Below are positions 23,852-32,216 of a DNA stretch of 64,000 nucleotides, piece by piece. The stretch lies in NCBI RefSeq assembly GCF_001421485.1, contig NZ_LMKK01000001.1, positions 563,717 through 627,716 of the forward strand, read 5' to 3'. The notes under the pieces were generated by a model. It was not told the DNA's origin. It was given only the letters and a program-made list of their open reading frames with translations, and made no database searches. Each line of letters opens with the position of its first letter. Positions within the stretch are counted from its first letter, which is position 1. Source of the DNA: Agreia sp. Leaf210 (GTDB lineage: Bacteria > Actinomycetota > Actinomycetes > Actinomycetales > Microbacteriaceae). The position numbers and the translations under genes were made by a program.

Positions 23852-24970
23852 TCAGAGAACGTCGCCCGAACCGCCGAGGCGGAGAGCGTCGACGACCGAC
23901 TTGACCCGCTGAGCGTGCTCGCTGGTGGTGACGAGCAGCGCATCCGGGGTATCGACGACCACGATGTCCTTGACGCCGATGAGGCTGATCACGCGGCCGC
24001 TCTGCGAGACCACGACACCGCTCGACGAGTCGGAGAGCACGCGTGCGTTCTTGCCCAGGATGGCGAGCTCGGAACCGCGACCGGTGGAGTGCAGTTTGGC
24101 GATGGAGGCGAAGTCTCCGACGTCGTCCCAGCTGAAGTCGCCGGGCACGACCGCGAGCGTGCCGTCGAGGGCAGCGGGCTCGGCCACCGTGTAGTCGATG
24201 GCGATCTTCTTGAGCTTGGGCCAGACCTGGTCGACCACGGCGCCGCGGCGAGGGGTGTCCCACGCATCGGCCAGCTCGAGCAGACCCGCGAGCAGTTCGG
24301 GTTCGGCCTTGCCGAGCTGCTCGAGCAGCTTGTCGGCACGCGCGATGAACATGCCGCCGTTCCACAGGTACTTCTTGCTCTTCAAGTACTTCTTGGCCGT
24401 CTCGAGGTCGGGCTTCTCTACGAAGCGCTTCGCGACCATCGCGGTCGAGGCGCCAGGCAGGTCGAGGGCATCGCCGGTCAGGATGTAGCCGAAACCGACA
24501 GACGGCTCGGTCGGAGTGATGCCGATGGTCACGATGTAGCCGGCGTCGGCGGCGTTCACGGCCTGCACGACGGTGTCGCGGAAGGCCTCGGTCTGGGTGA
24601 TCACGTGGTCGGCGGCGAACGAGCCGATGATGACGCCCGGCTCACGGTGCTCGAGGATCGCGGCGGCCAGTCCGATGGCGGCGGACGACTCGCGCGGCTC
24701 GCTCTCGAGCACCACGTTGATGTCGGCGAGCTCGGGGATCTGCTGCTCGACGGCGGCACGGTGGGCTCGCCCCGTGACGACCATCACCCGCTGCTCGCCG
24801 GAGATGGGGGCGAGGCGCTCCCAGGTGTCGCGCAGCAGGCTGCGTCCCGATCCGCTCAGGTCGTGCAGGAACTTCGGCGCGTCCGCGCGGGAGAGCGGCC
24901 AGAGTCTCGAGCCGATGCCTCCGGCCGGAATGACACTGTAGAAACGGTCCATCGCAGAGTTCTCAGCCAT
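23852..24970 (-). CDS. manC: Mannose-1-phosphate guanylyltransferase
   Basis: A 372-residue nucleotidyltransferase making GDP-mannose from mannose-1-phosphate and GTP. N-terminal pyrophosphorylase loop IPAGGIGSRLWPLSRADAPKF, followed by FAADHVI, GFGYILTGD, RFVEKPDLETAKKYL, and WNGGMFIARADKLL, all typical of the type-II GDP-mannose pyrophosphorylase; no C-terminal isomerase domain. ATG 24968-24970 is supported by TATGGT exactly six bases upstream; an internal ATG (24952) before DRFYSVIPAGG is less likely. Divergent from the GT4 mannosyltransferase gene, which probably uses its product. Confidence 0.93.
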   Translation of the reverse strand: MAENSAMDRFYSVIPAGGIGSRLWPLSRADAPKFLHDLSGSGRSLLRDTWERLAPISGEQRVMVVTGRAHRAAVEQQIPELADINVVLESEPRESSAAIGLAAAILEHREPGVIIGSFAADHVITQTEAFRDTVVQAVNAADAGYIVTIGITPTEPSVGFGYILTGDALDLPGASTAMVAKRFVEKPDLETAKKYLKSKKYLWNGGMFIARADKLLEQLGKAEPELLAGLLELADAWDTPRRGAVVDQVWPKLKKIAIDYTVAEPAALDGTLAVVPGDFSWDDVGDFASIAKLHSTGRGSELAILGKNARVLSDSSSGVVVSQSGRVISLIGVKDIVVVDTPDALLVTTSEHAQRVKSVVDALRLGGSGDVL

Positions 24971-24976
24971 GGCCCC

Positions 24977-24982
24977 ACCATA
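24977..24982 (-). promoter_or_regulatory. -10 box TATGGT, leaderless-type, for manC
   Basis: Minus-strand TATGGT followed by six bases and the ATG of manC; no other ribosome-binding signal is better placed. Confidence 0.6.
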
Positions 24983-25111
24983 CCCATCCGAGCGTCGTGG
25001 CGATTGAACGGATGCTCACCTCGCCGCCACCGTCTATTAACCCCTGCGCCACCCGCCGCTCGTAGCGTTCGAAGCGTGCCCGGTGCATCCCCGGGCCGAC
25101 GGGAGCAGCCC

Positions 25112-26263
25112 ATGAGAGTCGCCGTCGTCACGGAGAGCTTTCTGCCCACAGTCAACGGAGTCACGAACAGCGTCTGCAAGGTGCTCGACTTCCTTGCGGA
25201 CTCGGGGCACGAGGCGATTCTGATCGCACCTGCAGCGCGGAACACGCCGTCGAGCTACCGAGGGTTCGCCGTGCACGCGGTTCCTGCGGTCGCCTATCGG
25301 CAGTTCCCGGTCGGACTCCCGAATCCCCAGGTGCAGCGTGTGCTGTCGGCCTTCGCGCCCGACGTGCTGCACGCCGCCTCCCCGTTCCTGCTCGGGGCGC
25401 AGGCCATCTCGGCCGCGAACCGCATCGGCGTGCCGAGCGTGGCGATCTTCCAGACGGATGTCGCGGGGTACGCCAAACGCAATCATCTCGGCAAGGCCGC
25501 GGCTCTGGCCTGGCGCTTCGTCCGGTGGATCCACGAGGCCGCCGACCTCACCCTCGTTCCCTCATCGAGCTCGGAGCGCGACCTCGTCGCCGCGGGCGTC
25601 ACCCGCCTGGCGCGGTGGGGCCGGGGCGTCGACACCGAGCGATACCACCCGCGGTTGCGCACGCATCCGGATGCCGTCGACCTGCACACGCGTCTGTCTC
25701 CGAACGGAGAGGTCGTGCTCGGCTATGTCGGCCGCGTCGCTCCGGAGAAGCAGCTCGAGCGCTTCGATGAGCTCCGCGGAATCGACGGGATCTCACTGGC
25801 CATCGTCGGAGACGGGCCGTCGACGCCATCCGTCGGCCGGCTGCTGCGCGGGATGCCCGTGGCCTGGCTGGGCAGGATGGGCGGGCAACGCCTCGCCGTC
25901 GCGTATGCGAGCTTCGACGTGTTCGTGCACACGGGAACAGAGGAGACGTTCGGCCAGACGATCCAGGAGGCGCACGCGGCCGGTCTTCCGGTCGTGGCAC
26001 CCCGTGCCGGAGGGCCCGTCGACCTCGTGCACGACGGCGCGGACGGATACCTCTTCGATCCCGACGCCCGGAGCGGTGACTCGAGCATGCGCACGCTCGT
26101 CGAGGATCTCGTCATATCGAGAGACCTGCGCCTTCGCATGGGAGAGTCGGGACGACGCGCCGTGCGTGCAACCACCTGGAACTCCGTCTGCACGGAACTG
26201 CTCGGGCACTACAGGCACGTGATCGCCGCTCGTCGGCCCGTTCCCGTCGTCGAGGCAGTGTAA
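25112..26263 (+). CDS. GT4 glycosyltransferase, probable GDP-mannose-dependent alpha-mannosyltransferase
   Basis: A 383-residue GT-B enzyme. N-terminal MRVAVVTESFLPTVNGVTNS and VGLPNPQ, the acceptor-side IFQTDVAGYAKRNHLG, the inter-domain WGRGVDTERYHP, nucleotide-sugar site VGRVAPEKQLERF, and the C-terminal EX7E-type block TGTEETFGQTIQEAHAAGLP are all seen. Closest in pattern to mycobacterial/corynebacterial MgtA, which transfers mannose to glycolipids, and to other TESFLPTVNGV family members. The ATG at 25112 has GGGAG seven bases upstream. Divergent from manC, suggesting a GDP-mannose-to-glycolipid step at the membrane. The acceptor is not knowable from sequence. Confidence 0.85.
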   Translation: MRVAVVTESFLPTVNGVTNSVCKVLDFLADSGHEAILIAPAARNTPSSYRGFAVHAVPAVAYRQFPVGLPNPQVQRVLSAFAPDVLHAASPFLLGAQAISAANRIGVPSVAIFQTDVAGYAKRNHLGKAAALAWRFVRWIHEAADLTLVPSSSSERDLVAAGVTRLARWGRGVDTERYHPRLRTHPDAVDLHTRLSPNGEVVLGYVGRVAPEKQLERFDELRGIDGISLAIVGDGPSTPSVGRLLRGMPVAWLGRMGGQRLAVAYASFDVFVHTGTEETFGQTIQEAHAAGLPVVAPRAGGPVDLVHDGADGYLFDPDARSGDSSMRTLVEDLVISRDLRLRMGESGRRAVRATTWNSVCTELLGHYRHVIAARRPVPVVEAV

Positions 26264-26276
26264 GCGCCCTCGTTGC

Positions 26277-26295
26277 TTAGGGATACCTAACAAGC
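26277..26295. promoter_or_regulatory. DtxR/IdeR-like iron box upstream of sdhCDAB
   Basis: TTAGG-N4-CCTAAC (26277-26291) matches both conserved flanks of the DtxR/IdeR consensus (TTAGGTTAGCCTAACCTAA). It lies just upstream of a -10-like TATAAA at 26312-26317 and so overlaps the -35 region. Confidence 0.55.
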
Positions 26296-26311
26296 ATGGC
26301 CAGTCAGAACT

Positions 26312-26317
26312 TATAAA
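26312..26317 (+). promoter_or_regulatory. -10 box TATAAA of the sdhCDAB promoter
   Basis: TATAAA (with TAAACT overlapping at 26314-26319) is the best -10 match in the 185-base GT4-sdhC gap, giving a leader of about 120 bases before sdhC; no consensus -35 is seen. Confidence 0.5.
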
Positions 26318-26448
26318 CTGAAGACCATCTTCGCCTTCGCCCGATCCTGATGAACCTGCACGAGAAGACCGGCACGACCGCGACGAGCCATCTCCACCGA
26401 TGATCTCCACCGCGAGATCAGGGCTTTCTCAACCAAGGAGGGTTGTTC

Positions 26449-26883
26449 GTGTCCAGAACCGAGACAGGAACCCAAGCGCCGGGTTCCCTTGCGCCCACAG
26501 GTAAGAGGCCCCAGGGCACTCTGTACCGCGGCCGCGAGGGAATGTGGTCGTGGGTGCTGCACCGCATCACCGGTATCGCCATCTTCTTCTTCCTGCTGGT
26601 GCACATCCTCGACACCGCGCTGGTGCGTGTCGCGCCCGAGGCGTACAACGCCGTGATGAGCACCTACAAGAACCCGATCATGGGGCTCGGCGAGACCGCT
26701 CTCGTCGGCGCCATCGCGTTCCACGCCTACAACGGCATCCGCATCATCCTCATCGACTTCTGGACCAAGGGTCCGAAGTACCAGAAGGTGATGTTCTACG
26801 TGGTCATCGGACTCTGGGTCGTCACCATGGCCGGATTCGTTCCCCGCCATCTCATCAACGTCTTCAGCGAGGTGGGTCACTGA
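26449..26883 (+). CDS. sdhC: Succinate dehydrogenase cytochrome b556 subunit
   Basis: A 144-residue membrane anchor of complex II with three helices. [20 protein letters not shown] carries the conserved Ser/Arg of the quinone site and HRITG; the haem-axial His is likely in [15 protein letters not shown] 26449 is chosen because AAGGAGGG (26435-26442) lies six bases upstream; the in-frame TTG at 26443 directly abuts that site and is rejected. First gene of sdhCDAB; its stop overlaps sdhD (TGATG). Confidence 0.93.
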   Translation: MSRTETGTQAPGSLAPTGKRPQGTLYRGREGMWSWVLHRITGIAIFFFLLVHILDTALVRVAPEAYNAVMSTYKNPIMGLGETALVGAIAFHAYNGIRIILIDFWTKGPKYQKVMFYVVIGLWVVTMAGFVPRHLINVFSEVGH

Positions 26884-27335
26884 TGGCCACGACGATCGAA
26901 GCCCCCCGCAGTCCGTACTCCCGTGCACCGCGATCGCGCGGCATCAACTGGGAGAAGTGGGGCTGGATGTACATGCGCGCCTCCGGCCTCGTGCTGGTCG
27001 TGCTCATCTTCGGCCACCTCATCGTGAACCTCGTTCTCGGCGATGGCATCAAGGCCATCGACTTCGCCTTCGTCGGCGGCAAGTGGTCGAACCCGTTCTG
27101 GCAGGTGTGGGACTGCCTGATGCTGTGGCTCGCCATGATCCACGGCGCGAACGGCATGCGCACCCTCGTCAACGACTACGCATCTCACCGCACCACCCGG
27201 GGCATCCTCAAGGGCGCCCTGCTCTTCTCAGTCATCGTCCTCATAACGCTCGGAACTCTTGTGATCTTCACGTTCGACCCCTGCCCCGCCGGCGCACCCG
27301 CCGACCTCCTCGCCTCGTTCTGCTCGGCGAGCTGA
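26883..27335 (+). CDS. sdhD: Succinate dehydrogenase hydrophobic membrane anchor subunit
   Basis: A 150-residue three-helix anchor protein. Features: [20 protein letters not shown] (first helix with the conserved Arg and a candidate haem-ligand His), [20 protein letters not shown] (second helix with a further His), and a third helix [16 protein letters not shown] 26883 shares one base with the sdhC stop. Small size, position between sdhC and sdhA, and the HGANGMR motif support the assignment. Confidence 0.92.
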   Translation: MATTIEAPRSPYSRAPRSRGINWEKWGWMYMRASGLVLVVLIFGHLIVNLVLGDGIKAIDFAFVGGKWSNPFWQVWDCLMLWLAMIHGANGMRTLVNDYASHRTTRGILKGALLFSVIVLITLGTLVIFTFDPCPAGAPADLLASFCSAS

Positions 27336-27346
27336 CGGCACCTGAT

Positions 27347-29149
27347 ATGACCGAGTACGCAGACGGATCCGTCGTAGACGGAGTTCACTACCACCAGTTC
27401 GACATCGTCATCGTGGGCGCCGGCGGCGCCGGCATGAGGGCGGCCATCGAGGCCGGCCCCAAGGCGAAGACGGCAGTCATCTCGAAGCTCTACCCGACCC
27501 GCAGCCACACCGGTGCGGCGCAGGGCGGCATGGCAGCCGCCCTCGCGAACGTCGAGGAAGACAGCTGGGAGTGGCACACCTTCGACACCGTCAAGGGCGG
27601 CGACTACCTCGTCGACCAGGATGCCGCGGAGATCCTGGCCAAGGAGGCCATCGACGCGGTCATCGACCTCGAGAACATGGGCCTGCCGTTCAACCGCACG
27701 CCCGAGGGCAAGATCGACCAGCGACGCTTCGGTGGCCACACCCGCGATCACGGCAAGGCGCCCGTTCGCCGTGCCTGCTACGCCGCCGACCGCACGGGTC
27801 ACATGATCCTGCAGACGCTCTATCAGAACTGCGTCAAGTTCGGTATCAACTTCTTCAACGAGTACTACGTGCTCGACCTCGTGATGGTCAGCGACGGATT
27901 CGGCGGACAGCAGCCGGCCGGTGTCGTGGCCTTCGAACTCGCCACGGGCGAGATCCACGTCTTCCAGTCGAAGGCCGTGATCTTCGCAACCGGTGGATTC
28001 GGCAAGATCTACAAGACCACGTCCAACGCGCACACCCTCACCGGCGACGGCGTCGGAATCATCTGGCGTAAGGGTCTGCCGCTCGAGGACATGGAGTTCT
28101 TCCAGTTCCACCCGACCGGCCTGGCCGGCCTGGGCATCCTGCTCTCCGAAGCGGCCCGCGGCGAGGGCGCGATCCTTCGCAACAGCGAGGGCGAGCGTTT
28201 TATGGAGCGCTACGCGCCCACGATCAAGGACCTCGCGCCTCGCGACATCGTCGCCCGCTGCATGGCGCTCGAGATCCGTGAGGGACGAGGCGCTGGTCCG
28301 CACAAGGACTACGTCTACCTCGACATCACCCACCTCGACCCCGCGGTCATCGACGCCAAGCTGCCCGACATCACCGAGTTCGCTCGCACCTACCTCGGAG
28401 TCGAGCCGTACACCGAGCCGGTCCCCGTCCTTCCCACCGCGCACTACGCGATGGGCGGAATCCCCACCAACGTCCAGGCAGAGGTTCTCTCAGACAACAC
28501 CACCGTCGTTCCCGGCCTGTACGCGGCCGGCGAGTGCGCCTGCGTCTCGGTGCACGGCTCCAACCGACTGGGTACGAACTCGCTGCTCGACATCAACGTC
28601 TTCGGCAAGCGCGCCGGCAACGCGGCGGCCGAGTACGTGCAGACCGCGCCGTGGGTCGAACTGCCCGACGACCCGGCGGCCGGCGTGCGCGAGCTCATCG
28701 AGAACGCCCGCAACTCGAACGGCACGGAGCGCATCGCGGTCATCCGGCGCGAGCTGCAGGAGTCGATGGACCGCAACGCCCAGGTCTTCAGAACCGAGGA
28801 GAGCCTCACCGAGGTGACCGAGGTCATCCACAACCTGCGTGAGCGCTACAAGAACATCCTCGTTCAAGACAAGGGCAAGCGGTTCAACACCGACCTGCTC
28901 GAGGCCGTCGAGCTGGGCTTCCTGCTCGACCTGGCCGAGGTGGTCGTGTACTCGGCGCGCAACCGCAAGGAGAGCCGCGGCGCTCACATGCGCGAGGACT
29001 TCCCGACCCGCGACGACGCGAACCACATGCAGCACACGATGGCCTATCTCTCGGGCGACCCCATGTCGGCCGACGCAGGAGACCACATCAGACTCGACTG
29101 GAAGCCGGTCGTCGTGACCCGTTACCAGCCCATGGAGAGGAAGTACTAA
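27347..29149 (+). CDS. sdhA: Succinate dehydrogenase flavoprotein subunit
   Basis: A 600-residue FAD subunit oxidising succinate to fumarate. FAD-binding [13 protein letters not shown], the covalent-flavin histidine context [16 protein letters not shown], substrate loop [20 protein letters not shown] (H and R residues), FHPTGLAG, and the C-terminal [21 protein letters not shown] are all intact. Electrons pass to SdhB, then to menaquinone through SdhCD. Eleven bases separate it from sdhD; its TAA overlaps the sdhB ATG by one base. Confidence 0.97.
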   Translation: MTEYADGSVVDGVHYHQFDIVIVGAGGAGMRAAIEAGPKAKTAVISKLYPTRSHTGAAQGGMAAALANVEEDSWEWHTFDTVKGGDYLVDQDAAEILAKEAIDAVIDLENMGLPFNRTPEGKIDQRRFGGHTRDHGKAPVRRACYAADRTGHMILQTLYQNCVKFGINFFNEYYVLDLVMVSDGFGGQQPAGVVAFELATGEIHVFQSKAVIFATGGFGKIYKTTSNAHTLTGDGVGIIWRKGLPLEDMEFFQFHPTGLAGLGILLSEAARGEGAILRNSEGERFMERYAPTIKDLAPRDIVARCMALEIREGRGAGPHKDYVYLDITHLDPAVIDAKLPDITEFARTYLGVEPYTEPVPVLPTAHYAMGGIPTNVQAEVLSDNTTVVPGLYAAGECACVSVHGSNRLGTNSLLDINVFGKRAGNAAAEYVQTAPWVELPDDPAAGVRELIENARNSNGTERIAVIRRELQESMDRNAQVFRTEESLTEVTEVIHNLRERYKNILVQDKGKRFNTDLLEAVELGFLLDLAEVVVYSARNRKESRGAHMREDFPTRDDANHMQHTMAYLSGDPMSADAGDHIRLDWKPVVVTRYQPMERKY

Positions 29150-29907
29150 TGAGTACAGCAACCCTGGATTCTCCGCCGGCACCCGCTGACGACGTCATCC
29201 CCACCTTCACCGTCACGCTCATCATCCGTCGGTTCAACCCCGACACCGACGACGAGCCCACGTGGCAGAACTTCGATGTCGAGATGTACCCCACCGATCG
29301 CGTGCTCGATGCCCTGCACAAGATCAAGTGGGAGCAGGACGGTTCACTCACGTTCCGTCGCTCGTGCGCGCACGGCATCTGCGGGTCGGATGCCATGCGT
29401 ATCAACGGCCGCAACCGCCTGGCCTGCAAGACGCTCATCAAAGACCTCGACATCACGAAGCCCATCTACGTGGAGGCCATCAAGGGCCTGCCGCTCGAGA
29501 AGGACCTCGTCGTAGACATGGAGCCGTTCTTCGCGTCGTTCCGCGAGGTGCAGCCGTTCCTCATCGCTTCGTCGAAGCCCGAGAAGGAGCGCCTGCAGTC
29601 GGCGACGGAGCGCGCACGCTTCGACGACACCACGAAGTGCATCCTCTGCGCCGCGTGCACGTCGAGCTGCCCGGTCTTCTGGACCGACGGCCAGTACTTC
29701 GGCCCGGCCGCCATCGTCAACGCTCACCGCTTCATCTTCGACAGCCGCGATGAGGGCGCCAACGTGCGTCTCGACATCCTCAACGACAAAGAGGGCGTGT
29801 GGCGCTGCCGCACCACCTTCAACTGCTCCGAGGCATGCCCGCGCGGAATCCAGGTGACCCAGGCCATCGCCGAGGTCAAGCAGGCGATCATGCGGGGCAA
29901 GCCCTAG
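29149..29907 (+). CDS. sdhB: Succinate dehydrogenase iron-sulfur subunit
   Basis: A 252-residue Fe-S subunit with all three clusters: [2Fe-2S] ligands in SCAHGICGSDAM and RLACKTL, [4Fe-4S] CILCAACTSSCP, and [3Fe-4S] CRTTFNCSEACPRGI. The typical PIYVEAIKGLPLEKDLVVDM segment links the two domains. Last gene of the operon; a 72-bp hairpin repeat begins four bases after its stop and may serve as its terminator. Confidence 0.97.
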   Translation: MSTATLDSPPAPADDVIPTFTVTLIIRRFNPDTDDEPTWQNFDVEMYPTDRVLDALHKIKWEQDGSLTFRRSCAHGICGSDAMRINGRNRLACKTLIKDLDITKPIYVEAIKGLPLEKDLVVDMEPFFASFREVQPFLIASSKPEKERLQSATERARFDDTTKCILCAACTSSCPVFWTDGQYFGPAAIVNAHRFIFDSRDEGANVRLDILNDKEGVWRCRTTFNCSEACPRGIQVTQAIAEVKQAIMRGKP

Positions 29908-29910
29908 CGA

Positions 29911-29982
29911 CTGCTCTCCTGAGTGTGCAGAAACGGCCCGTTGCGTGAAGACGCACGGGCCGTCTCTGCACACTCGACACCC
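29911..29982. repeat. 72-bp hairpin repeat, copy 1 (left flank of DUF559 gene)
   Basis: Nearly a complete palindrome: GAGTGTGCAGA (29921-29931) pairs with TCTGCACACTC (29964-29974), ACGGCCCG with CGGGCCGT, and TGCGT with ACGCA around a GAAG loop, about 25 paired bases with a bulged T. Copy 2 at 30959-31030 matches 64 of 72 positions in the same orientation. Confidence 0.9.
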
Positions 29983-29983
29983 G

Positions 29984-30901
29984 TCATTGACGCCAACCCT
30001 TGGCAAGGAGGGCGTTCCGGACCCGAGTCACTATGTCGGCACGGTCGGCATTCATGTGCTCCTTGAGGACTCGAACCACTCTCCAGTCGTTATCGGAGAG
30101 CTCTTCTAGACGGTTTACATCTCTGTGGAATTGGCGGCGGTCATCGGCATGCTGTGAGCCGTCGTATTCGACGAGCACCTTGTGACGGCGGTAGACGAGG
30201 TCGCCTCTGCCGATGAATCTGCCGTTCTTTCCGAATACGTCGATGTTCAGTTCCGGCTGCGGCAGACCTCCGCGGATCAGAAGCAGACGAAGCTCGGTCT
30301 CCCTGGGCGACTCCGAACCTGGCCGCACCAACTCGAGTGCAGCCACCAGCGAGCGGGAGCCTCGAACTCCTCGTCGAGAGTCGACGGCTCGCCGCAGCTG
30401 ACCTGTCGTCTTCTGCGGATACCTGCCGCCGACGAGATGGTCACCTGCAATGACGAGCTCGTCAATCGAGAGCAGCGTCGCGCATTGGCACCACGCGTCG
30501 AGGATCGATACGACGCGTAGTCGCCGCAGCGACGCAGGCTCGACGGTGCCCGGCTTGAGCCGATGTCCCACGATGCCCACCACCCGCGGGCTCTGCGCTG
30601 GCGAGAACGTCGATACATGCAGTGGTGCGGTGTCGAATCGGCGAGGCAGCGGTATTCCGTGCAGCGCGGCGGCGGTGATGTGGGAGAACAACTGGCCGGG
30701 CGGCATGCGCACCGCGTACGCGCGACACCGCAACCAGACATCGCCGGCGTCGTGGTCTGCGGCCGAAACCCGGACTCCGTGGAAAGGGGCGGTCAGATCC
30801 TGTCGTCTGAGCCGGCCCGGGGAGACTCCGAGATCGAGGGCTGCACGCACCGAGAAGGCTCGCCCGTCGAGCCCATCGGGTAGATCGCGCCGTCGAGTCA
30901 T
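29984..30901 (-). CDS. AbiEi-like N-terminus with DUF559 (Vsr-like PD-(D/E)XK) endonuclease domain
   Basis: A 305-residue protein. Residues about 15-50 resemble the AbiEi-type winged-helix domain (FSVRAALDLGVSPGRLRRQ), a middle domain contains FSHITAAALHGIPLP (70-85), and the C-terminus (about 195-305) is a DUF559 nuclease-like domain: SPRETELRLLLIRGGLP (E201/E203), RGDLVYRRHKVLVEYDGSQH (D234, E245, D247) and LEELSDNDWRVVRVLK, the expected Asp-Glu metal-site pattern. Start ATG 30899-30901 gives MTRRRDLPDG; a longer upstream extension would read through a repeat. The gene fills the space between two 72-bp hairpin repeats, its stop two bases from copy 1. Biological role of this widespread actinobacterial family is unknown to me. 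Confidence 0.85.
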   Translation of the reverse strand: MTRRRDLPDGLDGRAFSVRAALDLGVSPGRLRRQDLTAPFHGVRVSAADHDAGDVWLRCRAYAVRMPPGQLFSHITAAALHGIPLPRRFDTAPLHVSTFSPAQSPRVVGIVGHRLKPGTVEPASLRRLRVVSILDAWCQCATLLSIDELVIAGDHLVGGRYPQKTTGQLRRAVDSRRGVRGSRSLVAALELVRPGSESPRETELRLLLIRGGLPQPELNIDVFGKNGRFIGRGDLVYRRHKVLVEYDGSQHADDRRQFHRDVNRLEELSDNDWRVVRVLKEHMNADRADIVTRVRNALLAKGWRQ

Positions 30902-30958
30902 GCCTCGATGATGCCGATGTCGTCGCGCGCCCGCGAAAGTTATCCCCACATCGCTCCG

Positions 30959-31030
30959 CTGCTCTCCCGAGTGTGCAGAAACGGCCCGCTGCGTGAAGAC
31001 GCACGGGCCGTTTTCGCACACTCGGCGCCT
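30959..31030. repeat. 72-bp hairpin repeat, copy 2 (right flank of DUF559 gene)
   Basis: Same orientation as copy 1 with eight substitutions, mostly transitions; the stem (GAGTGTGC ... GCACACTC, GGCCCG ... CGGGCC, TGCGT ... ACGCA, loop GAAG) is preserved. Lies 57 bases upstream of the nuclease start codon and just before the yihY promoter. Confidence 0.9.
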
Positions 31031-31085
31031 CGCTCGGGCGACACGGGCGCGCGTCAAGCGGGCAGGGACAATCCCGACTCCTGCG

Positions 31086-31091
31086 TAGGGT
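31086..31091 (+). promoter_or_regulatory. -10 box TAGGGT, leaderless-type, for yihY
   Basis: TAGGGT followed by six G/T bases and the GTG start at 31098. Confidence 0.6.
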
Positions 31092-31097
31092 TGGGGG

Positions 31098-32207
31098 GTG
31101 ACCAACAGCAGCGACGACTCCGACAAACCGGCCACCGGCATCCCCGCCCTCGTGCAGAGGGTGATGAAGCTCAAGCCCGTCCGGGTGTTCCAGCACTACG
31201 CGTCGAACGGCGGACCGCTGATGGCGGCCGGCATGTCGTATCAGGCCCTGTTCGCAGTGTTCGCCGCTCTCTGGGCCGGGTTCTCGATCGCCGGGCTCGT
31301 GCTCGCCTCGAACAGACCGCTGCTCGAGGAGTTGATCACGCTCATCGGCAGCGCGGTTCCGGGCCTCATCGGAGAAGGCGGCGCCGTCGACGCGGATGCC
31401 CTGCTGAACACACCCGCCCTCAGCTGGTCGGGCGCCATTGCCCTCGTCGGACTCGCGTTCACGGCCCTCGGGTGGCTCGCGTCCGCGCGCGACGCCATCC
31501 GGCGCATCTTCTCGGTCGGCCCCGACACGACGTTCTTTCTACTCCTCAAACTGAAGGATGCCGGACTCGCCATCGGGTTCGGTATCGTGCTCGTCGTCTC
31601 GGCCGGCATCAGCATCGGCAGCACCACGCTCATCGGTCTCGCCTTCGACCTGATCGGGGTCGACAACACCTCGGGCTTCGCGGTGGTCGTGGCACGCATC
31701 GTCGGGCTGCTGATCGCGTTCGCACTGGACACCCTGGTGCTGCTCGTCTTCTACCGGGTGCTGACCGGTATCAAGATTCCCTTCCGACGCGTGATCAGCG
31801 GAGCGCTCATCGGGGCTGCGGCGCTGGGCCTGCTGAAGGCACTCGGTGGTCTGCTGCTCGGAGGGGCGAGCAACAACCCCCTCATCGCCTCGTTCGCCGT
31901 GATCGCCGGTCTGTTGATCTTCTTCAACCTCATCTGCCAGGTCATACTCATCACGGCCGCGTGGATCTCCGTCGGAGTCACCGACGTGGGCCTCGACGTG
32001 CGCGGACTCTCGCCCGAACAGCTCGACGCGGAGGCGCAGGTGAAACAGGCGGAGGCCCGAGTGGTGATCGCCGCGGCCGAGCGGGCGCGTCTCGAAGACG
32101 AGCTCCGGGATGCTCGCGGCCTGCGCCGCCGAGGCATCTCTCGACGTCTGAAGAACGCCGTCCGCGAGGAGTCGCGGTTGAAGAACGAGACCCCTCCTCC
32201 TCGCTAA
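31098..32207 (+). CDS. YihY/BrkB family inner-membrane protein
   Basis: A 369-residue polytopic protein with about six hydrophobic segments between residues 45 and 300 and the family motif GGPLMAAGMSYQALFAVFAA near residue 38, then GLAFTALGWLASARDAIRRIF and FYRVLTGIKIPFRRVISGAL. The C-terminus (about 300-369) is a charged coiled-coil-like tail (AQVKQAEARVVIAAAERARLEDEL). Members are often mislabelled RNase BN; function is not firmly established. GTG start fixed by the TAGGGT-N6 spacing. Ends ten bases before xthA, in the same direction. Confidence 0.88.
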   Translation: MTNSSDDSDKPATGIPALVQRVMKLKPVRVFQHYASNGGPLMAAGMSYQALFAVFAALWAGFSIAGLVLASNRPLLEELITLIGSAVPGLIGEGGAVDADALLNTPALSWSGAIALVGLAFTALGWLASARDAIRRIFSVGPDTTFFLLLKLKDAGLAIGFGIVLVVSAGISIGSTTLIGLAFDLIGVDNTSGFAVVVARIVGLLIAFALDTLVLLVFYRVLTGIKIPFRRVISGALIGAAALGLLKALGGLLLGGASNNPLIASFAVIAGLLIFFNLICQVILITAAWISVGVTDVGLDVRGLSPEQLDAEAQVKQAEARVVIAAAERARLEDELRDARGLRRRGISRRLKNAVREESRLKNETPPPR

Positions 32208-32210
32208 ACT
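32205..32210 (+). promoter_or_regulatory. -10 box TAAACT, leaderless-type, for xthA
   Basis: TAAACT includes the TAA stop of yihY and ends six bases before the xthA ATG; the GAGG inside the six-base gap is too close to act as a ribosome-binding site. Confidence 0.6.
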
Positions 32211-32216
32211 GAGGCA

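Noticed and set aside
23846-25111. In-frame extension that would fuse a long N-terminus to the GT4 enzyme
   Set aside because: The extra region is antisense to manC; the GT4 family starts at MRVAVVTESF with its own ribosome-binding site.
26443-26448. TTG as start of sdhC
   Set aside because: It directly abuts AAGGAGGG; the GTG at 26449 has the right spacing.
29908-31085. Insertion sequence with transposase
   Set aside because: The enclosed gene has a PD-(D/E)XK-like DUF559 domain, not a DDE, HUH or serine/tyrosine recombinase motif, and no target-site duplication is visible.
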